This document shows, piece by piece, positions 8,190 through 16,863 of a DNA stretch of 38,010 nt. Origin of the DNA: Clostridiaceae bacterium (GTDB lineage: Bacteria > Bacillota > Clostridia > Peptostreptococcales > T1SED10-28); the NCBI GenBank assembly GCA_003553525.1, contig PWEO01000031.1:1-38010 (forward strand), in the 5' to 3' direction. The notes under the pieces were generated by a model, which saw nothing but the letters and a program-made list of their open reading frames with translations, did no database searches and had not been told where the DNA came from. The first letter of the stretch is position 1, and each line of letters opens with the position of its first letter. Made by a program: the position numbers and the translations under genes.

Positions 8190-9167
8190 ATGTTTCAACA
8201 ATATACCAAAGAAATTTTACGTGAGTATGATCGCCTTCGTCAACAAAGTGAGGATCTGAAAAAGCAGCGTCGCCAGGAAGTTTACCGGCGAGTGCCGAAA
8301 ATCAAAGAAATCGATGACGAGATTGCAAGACTGGGACTTTTATTATCAAAATCTATCATTGAATCCCCCGAGAAAAGCCAACAATTAATGGAAAGAATTT
8401 CAAAAAAAATGGAGAGTTTGAAAGAAGACCGGGCTATGCTTCTTACGGAGAATAATATTCCCTTATCCTATATGGAGAAAGTCTACCACTGTGAACAGTG
8501 TAAAGATCGGGGATTTTTAAGCAATGGGAAAAAATGCTCCTGTTTTAAACAAAAGCTTATTGACCGGGCCTACAATCTTTCCAACTTGAACAATACCCTG
8601 GAAAAAGAGAATTTCCATAATTTTAATATCGATCTTTTCTCTTCGGAATCCTACGGTAAGGAAGAGCTTACCCCGCGACAGAATATGATGCATCTGTTGA
8701 ACACCTCCGAGGGTTTTGTAATGAATTTTGAGGATCCCCAAACAAAAAATCTTTTGTTTTATGGACCCACGGGACTGGGAAAAACCTACTTAGCCAACTG
8801 TGTTGCAAAAGCCTTACTGGACCGGGGATATATTGTAATTTATCAAACTTCCTTTAAAATGATTGAGGTATTGGAAGACCTTCGTTTCCGTCGAAGCGAG
8901 AACAAGGAGGAGTACAACCTTTTATTTGAGGCGGACCTTCTGATTATTGATGATCTCGGCGCCGAGCTTACCAATTCTTTTACCAACAGTGAGCTTTTTA
9001 ACCTGATCAACAGTCGGATTCTTCGGGAGAAAAAAATCATGATATCCACAAACTTAAGTCCCATGGAACTGGCGGAACGCTATGATGATCGTATTTTTTC
9101 CCGATTAATCGCCCATTTTGATGTTTTAAAGTTCTTTGGGGATGATCTTCGTTGGGAAAAGCAGTAA
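8190..9167 (+). CDS. dnaI: DnaI/DnaC-type helicase loader, AAA+ ATPase
   Basis: This is an ATP-dependent loader that delivers the replicative helicase DnaB onto DNA. The N-terminal half is a charged coiled region (about 1-90), followed by a likely zinc site with four cysteines (C101, C104, C116, C118; CEQCKDRGFL then CSC). The AAA+ core has Walker A GPTGLGKT (192-199), Walker B LIIDDLGAE (about 251-259) and an arginine-rich sensor region near YDDRIFSRL. The 325-residue length fits the DnaI family. The ribosome site GGGGG lies six bases upstream. It is the second gene of the dnaD-like operon. Its likely partner, dnaB, is at 12.0-13.4 kb on the other strand. Confidence 0.92.
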   Translation: MFQQYTKEILREYDRLRQQSEDLKKQRRQEVYRRVPKIKEIDDEIARLGLLLSKSIIESPEKSQQLMERISKKMESLKEDRAMLLTENNIPLSYMEKVYHCEQCKDRGFLSNGKKCSCFKQKLIDRAYNLSNLNNTLEKENFHNFNIDLFSSESYGKEELTPRQNMMHLLNTSEGFVMNFEDPQTKNLLFYGPTGLGKTYLANCVAKALLDRGYIVIYQTSFKMIEVLEDLRFRRSENKEEYNLLFEADLLIIDDLGAELTNSFTNSELFNLINSRILREKKIMISTNLSPMELAERYDDRIFSRLIAHFDVLKFFGDDLRWEKQ

Positions 9168-9181
9168 AAATATAAGCACAA

Positions 9182-9217
9182 AAAAATCCTTTACTGAGAT
9201 TTCAGTAAAGGATTTTT
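9182..9217. terminator. Bidirectional terminator between dnaI and the tRNA genes
   Basis: The arms AAAAATCCTTTACTGA (9182-9197) and its exact complement (9202-9217) enclose a 4-base loop. The A and T ends provide T runs on both strands, so the hairpin can stop transcripts from dnaI (plus) and from the tRNA operon (minus). Confidence 0.9.
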
Positions 9218-9222
9218 CTAAT

Positions 9223-9297
9223 TGGTGACCCCTAGGGGAATCGAACCCCTGTTACCGCCGTGAAAGGGCGGTGTCTTAACCGCTTGACCAAGGGGCC
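9223..9297 (-). tRNA. tRNA-Glu (anticodon UUC)
   Basis: The cloverleaf is complete, with acceptor GGCCCCT pairing with AGGGGTC, anticodon stem CCGCC/GGCGG around the loop CTTTCAC, T-loop TTCGAAT and an encoded CCA. The length is 75 bases including CCA. It is co-transcribed with tRNA-Lys, four bases upstream. Confidence 0.97.
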
Positions 9298-9301
9298 AAA
9301 C

Positions 9302-9377
9302 TGGTGACCCATCCGCGGCTCGAACGCGGGACACCCTGATTAAAAGTCAGGTGCTCTGCCAACTGAGCTAATGGGTC
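9302..9377 (-). tRNA. tRNA-Lys (anticodon UUU)
   Basis: Acceptor GACCCAT pairs with ATGGGTC. The D-arm is AGCTCAGTTGGCAGAGC, the anticodon stem CTGA/TCAG surrounds a loop reading CTTTTAA, and the T-loop is TTCGAGC. The CCA is encoded. The length is 76 bases. It is first in the two-tRNA operon. Confidence 0.97.
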
Positions 9378-9396
9378 ACTTTACTCACAGTTATAT

Positions 9397-9425
9397 ATAT
9401 TAACCGATCGGGTTTTGAAAGTCAA
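9397..9425 (-). promoter_or_regulatory. Sigma-A promoter of the tRNA-Lys/tRNA-Glu operon
   Basis: On the minus strand TTGACT (9425-9420), exactly 17 bases, then TAATAT (9402-9397). The start would fall about 10 bases before the tRNA-Lys 5' end. The rest of the gap up to purA (9426-9492) is AT-rich with no further feature seen. Confidence 0.8.
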
Positions 9426-9492
9426 TGGTTTTTTATCTTTAAATCTATTTCAAAGGTATTTCCATTTTTCTAAATTTTTAAGTTTTTAAACA

Positions 9493-9514
9493 GGCTTCCC
9501 TAATAAAGGAAGCC
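9493..9514 (-). terminator. Terminator after purA
   Basis: A 7-bp stem, GGCTTCC with GGAAGCC, has an 8-base loop. On the minus strand it is followed by a modest T-containing tail (TGTTTAAAAAC). It lies just past the purA stop codon. Confidence 0.7.
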
Positions 9515-9521
9515 CGTTTTC

Positions 9522-10811
9522 CTATTTTCGGTAAATTTCTTCTCGAACGATGGTTTGATCCCGTCCCGGTCCGATGGATACAATTTTTACAGGTATATCC
9601 AAATATTTTTCAATAAAAGCCATATATGCCTTCGCTTCCTTTGGAAGGTCCTGAAAATCTGTTATGTTTGAAAGATCCGCGCTCCATCCGGGAAAGGTTT
9701 TATATAGGGGCTTGGCTTTTCCAAGTCTCTTAAGACTTGCGGGGAAATCCGTAGTTTCCTCCCCCTCAATTTCATACCCTACACATATCTTGATGTCTTC
9801 AAATCCGCTTAATACGTCCAACAGCATCAAGGAAATAGCAGTAAGGCCATTAACCCGGGCGGTGTATTTTAACATCACCAAATCCAGCCAACCACATCTT
9901 CTGGCTCTTCCCGTGGTGGTTCCGAACTCTTTACCCTTTTGCCGGATGGCTTCCCCGGTTTCGTCTTGCAGTTCCGTAGGAAACGGTCCAAGCCCCACTC
10001 GGGTGGTATAGGCCTTTACAATCCCTAAAATTTCTTCTATTTTATTGGGACCGATTCCCGCCCCTACGGAAAATCCTCCTGCGGTGGGATGAGATGAGGT
10101 TACGTAAGGGTAAGTACCCAGGTCCAAGTCCAGCAACGTTCCCTGGGCCCCTTCAAACAGTACTTTTTCATCGGCTTCTAAAGCTTCATGGGTTAGTTTT
10201 GTGGTATCGGTTACGAATCTTTTAATTTTTTGTCCATGTTCCCGGTATTGTTGATAAAGGCTTTCCAGGTTATACCCCTTGGTATTATAAATTTTTTCCA
10301 AGATTTCATTTTTTTTGGAAACCTGTAGCTTCAGTCTTTCCCAAAGCAGTTCAGGGTCAATCAAATCTCCGACCCGAATTCCCGAGCGTTGTATTTTATC
10401 CATATAACAAGGCCCGATTCCCTTTTGGGTGGTTCCGATTTTTTCCTCTCCCCGGGATTCTTCCTCCAGTGCATCGATTTGTTTATGGTAGGGGAAAATC
10501 ACATGGGCTCGCTCATCTATACGAATATTATCCGCTGAAAATCCATTGCCTTCAAGTTTTTCAACCTCTCCTAAAAATCCTTCCGGATCAAAGGCCACAC
10601 CGTTTCCAATAATATTTAGCTTATCCCGATACAACACACCGGAAGGCAGTAAATGAAAAGTGTACTTTTTATCTCCTACGATGACGGTGTGCCCTGCATT
10701 ATTTCCTCCTTGAGCCCGCACCACCATATTGGACTCTCCCGCTAAATAATCAATTATTTTACCTTTTCCTTCGTCTCCCCACTGGGCTCCGACAATGACT
10801 ACTGAAGGCAT
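9522..10811 (-). CDS. purA: Adenylosuccinate synthetase PurA
   Basis: PurA joins IMP and aspartate using GTP to make adenylosuccinate, the first step from IMP to AMP, in the cytoplasm. The length of 429 is standard. The N-terminus shows the phosphate loop WGDEGKGK with the catalytic Asp and the NNAGHT segment. KGIGP, the IMP-binding TTGRARRCGWLD region and the C-terminal GPGRDQT guanine-contact region are all visible. GGAGAGG lies five bases before the ATG. It appears to be a single-gene unit with its own promoter and terminator. In many Firmicutes purA also lies near dnaB and rplI, as here. Confidence 0.98.
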   Translation of the reverse strand: MPSVVIVGAQWGDEGKGKIIDYLAGESNMVVRAQGGNNAGHTVIVGDKKYTFHLLPSGVLYRDKLNIIGNGVAFDPEGFLGEVEKLEGNGFSADNIRIDERAHVIFPYHKQIDALEEESRGEEKIGTTQKGIGPCYMDKIQRSGIRVGDLIDPELLWERLKLQVSKKNEILEKIYNTKGYNLESLYQQYREHGQKIKRFVTDTTKLTHEALEADEKVLFEGAQGTLLDLDLGTYPYVTSSHPTAGGFSVGAGIGPNKIEEILGIVKAYTTRVGLGPFPTELQDETGEAIRQKGKEFGTTTGRARRCGWLDLVMLKYTARVNGLTAISLMLLDVLSGFEDIKICVGYEIEGEETTDFPASLKRLGKAKPLYKTFPGWSADLSNITDFQDLPKEAKAYMAFIEKYLDIPVKIVSIGPGRDQTIVREEIYRK

Positions 10812-10843
10812 AAGATCCTCTCCTTTGTGTTAAATTCAAGACT

Positions 10844-10872
10844 ATCCTATCATAGATTCAAAAATAAATCAA
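10844..10872 (-). promoter_or_regulatory. Candidate promoter of purA
   Basis: On the minus strand TTGATT (10872-10867), 17 bases, then TAGGAT (10849-10844), about 30 bases before the purA ATG. I saw no purine riboswitch fold in the leader, which is too short for one. Confidence 0.5.
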
Positions 10873-10940
10873 TATAAGTCCGTACATTTATTTGTTTATA
10901 TGATTTATTATACGTATTTTCCAATGGCCTTTTTCTCATA

Positions 10941-10970
10941 AAAAAAAGCCTATGACTAATCACAGGCTTT
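10941..10970 (-). terminator. Terminator after the DUF1858 gene
   Basis: On the minus strand AAAGCCTGTGA pairs with TCATAGGCTTT (11 bp including one G-U) around a 4-base loop, followed by a T run (10947-10941). It lies 25 bases past the stop codon. Confidence 0.88.
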
Positions 10971-10994
10971 CTTGGGGTTTGCTCTTTTTAACTA

Positions 10995-11198
10995 TTACTG
11001 CTTTTCCAAATATGCATTTAATTCTTCTACAAGTTTATCGGAATCAATACCATGTACCTTGCCGGCATCTTCGATGCTTTCCATGGTAGCTCCGGGACAA
11101 CCTAAACAATGCAGTCCATGCTTCATGAAAATTTCTGCTAAACCCTGGTCCATTTTCAATACATCCATTATGGTCATTTCTTTTGTGATTTTAGCCAT
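10995..11198 (-). CDS. DUF1858 domain protein, small redox-type protein
   Basis: This is a 67-residue protein consisting of a single DUF1858 domain, the short helical unit also found next to hybrid-cluster-type proteins. The fold pattern is ITKEMTIMDVLKMDQGLAEIFMKHGLHCLGCPGA followed by a glycine-containing SIEDAGKVHGID stretch. The CLGC motif (C31 and C34) is the family's candidate redox or metal pair. AAGGAGG lies seven bases before the ATG. The substrate and partner are unknown. It stands alone between purA and the acetyltransferase and has its own terminator. Confidence 0.88.
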   Translation of the reverse strand: MAKITKEMTIMDVLKMDQGLAEIFMKHGLHCLGCPGATMESIEDAGKVHGIDSDKLVEELNAYLEKQ

Positions 11199-11341
11199 TG
11201 GAATCCTCCTTAATTTATAATAATTATGTTTTTATACACTGTTGTAAACCTTTTTAAACCTATTTAATCTTAACATTTCTGATAAAATTTATCAACAATC
11301 TTTTGTTCCGGAATCCTCTTTTCTTTCTTTGCTTGTTGATA

Positions 11342-11406
11342 TGTGTATAAGTTTTCCCGGGGTTTATCCACAGCTTATGAGTAATTATTGTGGATAGTGT
11401 GGATAT
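11342..11406. promoter_or_regulatory. Cluster of four DnaA boxes
   Basis: Two boxes match TTATNCACA exactly: 11342-11350 (minus) and 11364-11372 (plus, TTATCCACA). Two more differ at one base: 11389-11397 and 11398-11406 (both minus, abutting). The last two lie inside the 3' end of the acetyltransferase gene. The spacing is tight (65 bases) and the region lies about 22 kb from the main origin. Confidence 0.7.
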
Positions 11407-11980
11407 TTTCCTGTCGTATTCGCATTCGTTCGTATTTACAATAGACTTCACCCTTATAGATTTTAAAGTATTCCTCTTCATATCCCAAATTCGTTAAAAT
11501 TTCCGGGGTGATTTTTGGATTTTCGAAACTCTCCCAGTATTCATACTCCTTGATAAATCCCAGCTTGGTATATACTTGTTTTGCCCGCTTATTAAAAGCA
11601 CCTACGATTAAGTATATTTCTTTTAATTTTTCCTCTGTCAGCCAGTGATGTAAAAATAGTTGCAATGCCTCTTTTCCGTAACCTCTGCTTAACTCCTTCG
11701 GATCAAATACGACTCCGAGTTCCGCTTTTTTCTGAAATCGCCGGATCCTTTTCAATGTAATATAGCCCACAAGCCTTCCGTCTTGCAGAAATACTCCGAA
11801 AATTTTCCGAAAATATTTACCCTGCTTTTCCCGATACCAATAATTCCGATATTCGTCATTGGTTTTAGGAAAGTTGTAGGTTTCAAACAAAGGGTCCTGA
11901 TGGGTACCCCAATTTTTCAGTTGATCCACGTCTTTCCGGCTCAACCTTCGAATGCAAACTCGCTTTCCGATTATTAACAA
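11375..11980 (-). CDS. GNAT-family N-acetyltransferase (RimJ/RimL-like)
   Basis: The 201-residue protein has the GNAT fold. It begins LIIGKRVCIRRLSRKDVDQL, has a central beta strand GYITLKRI, the acetyl-CoA-binding segment ELSRGYGKEALQLFLHHW (the R/Q-x-x-G-x-G/A motif), and VGAFNKRAKQVYTKLGFIKEYEYW, typical of RimJ/RimL-like enzymes. The substrate cannot be inferred. The start is TTG, with GGGGGGAA a few bases upstream. It follows dnaB by only 33 bases, so it probably reads from the yybS-gdpP-rplI-dnaB operon. The final residues (about 192-201) are encoded by the DnaA-box cluster, so the gene's 3' end and the cluster share sequence. Confidence 0.85.
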   Translation of the reverse strand: MLIIGKRVCIRRLSRKDVDQLKNWGTHQDPLFETYNFPKTNDEYRNYWYREKQGKYFRKIFGVFLQDGRLVGYITLKRIRRFQKKAELGVVFDPKELSRGYGKEALQLFLHHWLTEEKLKEIYLIVGAFNKRAKQVYTKLGFIKEYEYWESFENPKITPEILTNLGYEEEYFKIYKGEVYCKYERMRIRQENIHTIHNNYS

Positions 11981-12013
11981 CGGATTCCCCCCAGTACTGT
12001 AAAAACATTTAGC

Positions 12014-13360
12014 TTACGGTTCTTCATGGAATCTATCGTAATCCATGAACTTTTGAATATTTCCGGACCAGCGAAGCTCCACGGTACCGGTTTCCCCGTG
12101 ACGATGCTTTGCTACGATCACCTCTGCGAGATTTTGCTTCTCACTGTCTTCATGGTAATACTCATCTCGATATAAAAACATTACCAGATCCGCATCCTGC
12201 TCAATGGCTCCCGATTCTCGAAGGTCGGATAAGATCGGACGATGGTCCGATCGAAGTTCCGGCGCACGGGAAAGCTGAGACAGTGCGATTACCGGGCAAT
12301 TTAATTCTTTCGCCATGATTTTCAGATTACGGGAAATTGCAGAAATTTCCTGCTGCCGATTTTCAATTTTTCCGTCTCCCTGCATCAATTGCAGGTAGTC
12401 AATAAGAACAAGGTCCAATCCGCTTTCCATTTTTAACCGTCGACACTTTGAACGCATTTCCGTAACGGAAACCCCGGGAGTGTCATCGAAGTAAATTTGG
12501 GCTTGAGACAGGGGCACCATGGCTCTGGCGATTTTCCCCCACTCCTCTTCATTTAAGTTCCCCGTTTGAATATTACTTAAATCCACCATGGATTCCGAAG
12601 AAAGCATACGAAGCATTAACTGCTCCTTTGACATCTCCAGACTAAAGACCGCCACCGCATTACCTTCCTTAATAGCTGCGCTTTGGGCAAGATTAAGGGC
12701 AAACGCGGACTTTCCCATGGCGGGTCTTGCGGCAATTAAAATAAGATCCGATTTATGAAACCCGTTTAACTTTTTATCAATATCGATAAATCCGGAAGTG
12801 GTTCCCGTGATGGTTTTATCACTTTGATACAGCAGTTCAATGTTATCAAACGTGGTATTTAAAACGTCTTTGATGGGAACAAAGCCTTCTTTCGCATGAT
12901 ACTGTGAAATATCATAGATGTTCTTTTGTGCTTTTTCCAATAGTTCAGGTACTTCAATATCGGAACTGTAGCCCAGCGTTACAATTTCTTCCGAGGCTCT
13001 AATGAGTCTTCGAAGGGTAGCTTTTTCCTCTACAATGACGGCGTAATGCTTCACATTCGAGGCTACGGGCACACTGGAGGATAGACTGGTAAGATACTGA
13101 ATCCCTCCCACCATCTCCAGCTTTTCCCGCCTTCGAAGCTCTTCTGTTAAGGTAACCAAGTCCACCGGTTCATTTCTATTAAACAGGGTTACAATACAGT
13201 CAAAAATATCTCCGTGGGCGGATTTATAAAAGTCTTCCGGTCGAACAATTTCCAGGGCAATGATCGTAGCCTCCCGATCAAGAAGCATGGAACCCAGTAC
13301 CGACTGCTCCGCATCAATGCTATGGGGCGGAAGTTTCCCAAATTTCAATTCTTCGGCCAT
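12014..13360 (-). CDS. dnaB: Replicative DNA helicase DnaB (DnaC in Bacillus naming)
   Basis: This is the hexameric 5'-to-3' helicase that unwinds DNA ahead of the fork. The N-terminal primase-contact domain (about 1-105) begins KLPPHSIDAEQSVLGSML. The RecA-like C-terminal domain has Walker A ARPAMGKSAFALN (about 210-222), LVLIDYLQLM as Walker B and REIK-type RESGAIEQDADLV near the arginine finger. The length of 448 is normal and no intein is present. AAAGGAAC precedes the ATG, and rplI ends one base upstream, so the two are translationally close. Its likely loader is the DnaI-type protein at 8.2-9.2 kb. Confidence 0.98.
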   Translation of the reverse strand: MAEELKFGKLPPHSIDAEQSVLGSMLLDREATIIALEIVRPEDFYKSAHGDIFDCIVTLFNRNEPVDLVTLTEELRRREKLEMVGGIQYLTSLSSSVPVASNVKHYAVIVEEKATLRRLIRASEEIVTLGYSSDIEVPELLEKAQKNIYDISQYHAKEGFVPIKDVLNTTFDNIELLYQSDKTITGTTSGFIDIDKKLNGFHKSDLILIAARPAMGKSAFALNLAQSAAIKEGNAVAVFSLEMSKEQLMLRMLSSESMVDLSNIQTGNLNEEEWGKIARAMVPLSQAQIYFDDTPGVSVTEMRSKCRRLKMESGLDLVLIDYLQLMQGDGKIENRQQEISAISRNLKIMAKELNCPVIALSQLSRAPELRSDHRPILSDLRESGAIEQDADLVMFLYRDEYYHEDSEKQNLAEVIVAKHRHGETGTVELRWSGNIQKFMDYDRFHEEP

Positions 13361-13361
13361 G

Positions 13362-13808
13362 TTATTGTTCCTTTACATGGACTTTAAGAGTTCCTGTAAT
13401 ATTAGGATATACCTTTACCTCTACATTGGTTACCCCAAGACTTTTTATCGGCTCTTTTAAATTGATTTTTCGCTTGTCAATTTTGATATTATGCTGTTTT
13501 TGAAGCTCTTCTCCGATTTCCTTTGAGGTAACCGAGCCGAAAAGCCGTCCCCCTTCTCCCGCTTTCGTTTCAATTTCCACAGGACTATTTTCAATTTTTG
13601 TCGCCAGGGCCTTTGCCTTATCAATTTCTGCTTGTTTTTTCTTCTCTTCCGCTTTCTTTTGTTTTTTTAAGTTTTTTACATTTCCTTCTGTGGCAGGTTT
13701 TGCCAATTGTCTGGGGAGTAAATAGTTTCTTGCATAACCGTCATTCACCTCGACCACATCCCCTGCATTTCCTAAACTTTTTACGTTTTTCTCTAAAATT
13801 ACCTTCAT
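13362..13808 (-). CDS. rplI: 50S ribosomal protein L9
   Basis: L9 binds 23S rRNA domain V and limits frameshifting and mistranslation. The protein has the two-domain form. The N-terminal domain starts [32 protein letters not shown], followed by a long charged central helix (about 40-80) and a C-terminal domain with [16 protein letters not shown]. The length of 148 is typical. The ATG overlaps the gdpP stop (ATGA), and GGAGGGTG lies inside the gdpP end, so the genes are translationally coupled. Confidence 0.98.
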   Translation of the reverse strand: MKVILEKNVKSLGNAGDVVEVNDGYARNYLLPRQLAKPATEGNVKNLKKQKKAEEKKKQAEIDKAKALATKIENSPVEIETKAGEGGRLFGSVTSKEIGEELQKQHNIKIDKRKINLKEPIKSLGVTNVEVKVYPNITGTLKVHVKEQ

Positions 13809-15826
13809 TTTTTATCACCCTCCTGAAAATATTCTTCAATTGCTTCTTTCAACTGCTCTTTTGCAGCATCTAATGAGCTATCCTGTAATTGGGCTCCGGC
13901 CACGGCTAGATGACCGCCCCCTCCCAGCTTCTCCAGAATGATCTGTACATTGATTTTTCCCATGGAGCGTCCGCTGATGAAAATTTCTCCGTCCCCTTTT
14001 TTTCCCAGGACAAATCCCGCGGTAACATCTTTTATATTAAGGAGTTCATCCGCTGCTTGCGCCGCAAGAAGCTGAGAATTATCTCCTTCTTTAGTGATGG
14101 AGATTGCCACTTCATTTTTAAAGATTTCCGCTCTTTTCAGTACCTCGCTTTTGTTTAAAATGGTCTCAATACTGTCTTGGAAATATTGTTTTACTTCTAT
14201 GGTGTCAGCTCCGGCCCGTCTCAGCAGTGATGCTGCTTCAAAGGTCCGTACCCCGGTCTTGAAAGTGAAGTTTTTTGTATCCAGGGCGATTCCTGCCAGT
14301 AATGCATTGGCTTCGATTTCATCAATGTTCATTCGGCTGTCCATATAAGAGAGGATCTCGGTTACCAACTCACTGGTTGAGGACACATAGGTCTCGTGAT
14401 AGGTAAGCACCGTTTCATCGATAAAATCCGTTACTCTGCGGTGATGATCAATTACCACAATATTTTTAGTGAGTTTAAGAGCATCGGGACACTCGGTAAA
14501 ACTTGGTCGGTGGGTATCTACCACTATTAATAAGGAGTTTCGCTCGATTTTACCGAGGGCTTCTTCACAGGTAATAATATCACGGCGATAATCCTTTCGT
14601 TCCATTACTTTGCTGTAAAGCCTTTCTACACTTGCATTGCTCTCATTTAGGATAATGTACGTTTCTCTTTCCCGGTTTTTCGCGGCTCGATAAACCCCCA
14701 TGGCGGCTCCTAAAGCATCCATATCCGCATTTTTATGTCCCATAATAAAGACGTTTTCCGATTGATCCATCAGTCTTCGAAGGGCATAGGCAATCACCCG
14801 GTATTTCACCTTTGTGGTTTTTTCCACCGCCGTGGTTCTTCCCCCGTAAAATGAAATATGATCATTTTTCTTGACCACCGCCTGGTCTCCTCCACGGCCC
14901 AGGGCTAAATCCTTGGCTGCATTGGCAAAATCCGCAATCTCAAGAGGGGTTTTTCCGTTGGTGCCCACACCGATGCTTAGGGTTATGGGGATTTTGTTCC
15001 CCATTTCGATTTTTCGAATCTGATCCAGAATCTCAAACTTCTTAGCTTCCAGTTTTTCTAAATATTGAGCTTCGAACCCTACGATAAACTTATCCGTAGT
15101 ATATTTCCTGAAAAAGCCCCGCTGACCGTTGGCCCAGCGCTTAATCCGGTGATCAATTTCCGCCGTAACCAGGGGCCTTCGTTCCTCTTCCGTGTCCTGC
15201 ATTACTTCATCATAATTGTCCACCTGTACCAGGGCGATGGATAATTTTTCCTCGTTGTATTTCTTCTTTAATCGTTCATAATTGGTAATCTCAATGAAAT
15301 ACAACATCATAATATATTTACGATTACCCATATTTTCCTCGGAAACCCGGGCAATATTGTAAAGAAGCTTGTAATGACGGTCTTTGATCTCCACATTGAT
15401 AAAAGCCTTGTGTTCCTCACCCTTGCGGTTTTCCTCTAAGAGGTCTTCAATTTTAATATCGGGTACCAGTTCCTCTACATTTTTTCCAAAGATGTTTTTC
15501 TCTTCGAGAATTTTGATGAATTTTCCGTTATACCAATGGATGGTTCCGTCCAATTCTACAATGGTAAAAGGAATCGGAATATTGAGTATTGCCTGTTTCG
15601 TAGCAGAATCAATATCGGAAAAAAGCCCTTCCAAATATTTTTCCCATTCCTGTTTTTTTAAATTGTGTACCTTTAGATGATGGTAAATCAAATAACCTAA
15701 TAAAAACACTCCGAAAACTCCCATCCACCGGTTATAAATGGACAGGAAAAAAATCAGAAAAGCAATTATGATCAGGTAGATTTTGGTATCGGGAACAAAT
15801 AGTTGGAAAATCTTTCGGTTTTTCAT
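13805..15826 (-). CDS. gdpP: GdpP-type cyclic-di-AMP phosphodiesterase
   Basis: This membrane enzyme hydrolyses c-di-AMP and so affects wall stress and potassium balance. It has two membrane segments (about 15-50), a heme- or ligand-binding PAS-like domain (about 75-180), a degenerate GGDEF domain (about 195-320; the signature reads TTDKF, 243-247) and the catalytic DHH/DHHA1 module. In the latter, HKNADMD (364-370), VVDTH, IDHH (459-462) and GGGGH (635-639) supply the metal and substrate residues. All look intact, so activity is expected. The length of 673 is standard. The yybS-gdpP-rplI-dnaB order is the same as in Bacillus. Confidence 0.97.
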   Translation of the reverse strand: MKNRKIFQLFVPDTKIYLIIIAFLIFFLSIYNRWMGVFGVFLLGYLIYHHLKVHNLKKQEWEKYLEGLFSDIDSATKQAILNIPIPFTIVELDGTIHWYNGKFIKILEEKNIFGKNVEELVPDIKIEDLLEENRKGEEHKAFINVEIKDRHYKLLYNIARVSEENMGNRKYIMMLYFIEITNYERLKKKYNEEKLSIALVQVDNYDEVMQDTEEERRPLVTAEIDHRIKRWANGQRGFFRKYTTDKFIVGFEAQYLEKLEAKKFEILDQIRKIEMGNKIPITLSIGVGTNGKTPLEIADFANAAKDLALGRGGDQAVVKKNDHISFYGGRTTAVEKTTKVKYRVIAYALRRLMDQSENVFIMGHKNADMDALGAAMGVYRAAKNRERETYIILNESNASVERLYSKVMERKDYRRDIITCEEALGKIERNSLLIVVDTHRPSFTECPDALKLTKNIVVIDHHRRVTDFIDETVLTYHETYVSSTSELVTEILSYMDSRMNIDEIEANALLAGIALDTKNFTFKTGVRTFEAASLLRRAGADTIEVKQYFQDSIETILNKSEVLKRAEIFKNEVAISITKEGDNSQLLAAQAADELLNIKDVTAGFVLGKKGDGEIFISGRSMGKINVQIILEKLGGGGHLAVAGAQLQDSSLDAAKEQLKEAIEEYFQEGDKK

Positions 15827-15888
15827 TATTTAACCTCTCTTTTTTAGATCCTGATTTCTTATGGGTTATTCTTTGAGTTTTCGGCAGT

Positions 15889-16824
15889 CTATGCCCTGGA
15901 TTTTTTCAGGTTTCTCATATCAAATAAGGCATCCACTAACCCCATGATTGCAACAATAGTAAGCAGGGGGCTTAAAACTATAATGATTCCTAGAATGATC
16001 ATTCTTAAAAATTTACTGATTCTGGTTTTTTTAATGAAAAAGCTGATAAAGGCAATTCCCTGCAGAAAAAATACAAAGGAAAAAATAAGCGTAATATTCG
16101 TCAGCAAGGTTTGAGCATAAATTCCTTCAATAAATTGGGTTGCAAAGGTTAGGATAAAGATAATAAAAGATCCTACAACAATGTTTCCCGGCCACCGAAA
16201 GTTGCTAAACTCCGGCAAATCCTGCTGTTCAACCCCTAAACGTTTTAGTACCGACGCCGTCATATAGTAATTTAGAAAACAGATCAAAAGGGACTGGACT
16301 ACAAAGGCCCCCGGGATAATAATTGCTACGTAGGATAATAACTCTTGTGCTGAAATCGCCTGAATGTCGAGATTTTCCAAGGCCCCTATTTGATGGTCAA
16401 TTACCGTCTGTAACATTAGAATCAGTTCATCAATTACATAAATACCAGCTACCCAGTCCACCAGCTGAACCGTAATAAATATGGAAAATACTGAAACCAG
16501 GGTGCCCAGCCCAATGACCCGGTAGGGGTTTGCTTTTCTTTTTAAAAAATATCCCATGATCAAGGTCATCGGACCGAAAAGCAGGAGGATAAAGATCGGA
16601 TAAATGATTCCTGTTAAGGCCCCCACAATCACACATGTTATGAAAAAACTAAAAACCACATAGCGATTCCCATGACGGGTAGCCAATACCAGAAAAGGTA
16701 CGGGCAGTAATATTAAAAGCAGGGCTAAAAAAGGGATATAAATAAAACTAATGACAAAAAACGATGAAATCGTTGCCATTAGGGCCGCTTCTATTAAGGC
16801 TTTTCGCTCAGACATCAGGTTCAT
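15889..16824 (-). CDS. yybS: YybS-like DUF2232 membrane protein
   Basis: This is a polytopic inner-membrane protein of about 311 residues with roughly eight hydrophobic segments, typical of DUF2232/YybS. Segments include FFVISFIYIPFLALLLILL and a late pair at IVVGSFIIFILTFAT and LIFSFVFFLQGIAFISFF. The function is not established in general. The conserved place just upstream of gdpP suggests a shared membrane or wall role. In-frame GTG (16833) and ATG (16830) lie upstream, but AGGAG is eight bases from ATG 16824, so I chose that start. Confidence 0.88.
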   Translation of the reverse strand: MNLMSERKALIEAALMATISSFFVISFIYIPFLALLLILLPVPFLVLATRHGNRYVVFSFFITCVIVGALTGIIYPIFILLLFGPMTLIMGYFLKRKANPYRVIGLGTLVSVFSIFITVQLVDWVAGIYVIDELILMLQTVIDHQIGALENLDIQAISAQELLSYVAIIIPGAFVVQSLLICFLNYYMTASVLKRLGVEQQDLPEFSNFRWPGNIVVGSFIIFILTFATQFIEGIYAQTLLTNITLIFSFVFFLQGIAFISFFIKKTRISKFLRMIILGIIIVLSPLLTIVAIMGLVDALFDMRNLKKSRA

Positions 16825-16863
16825 ATCCATCACTCCTGTATTTTTCTTCTGCTCACGGATGTT

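Noticed and set aside
11260-11481. Minus-strand 73-codon frame over the DnaA-box cluster
   Set aside because: It overlaps the acetyltransferase end in another frame, has no family match, and its sequence is explained by the box cluster.
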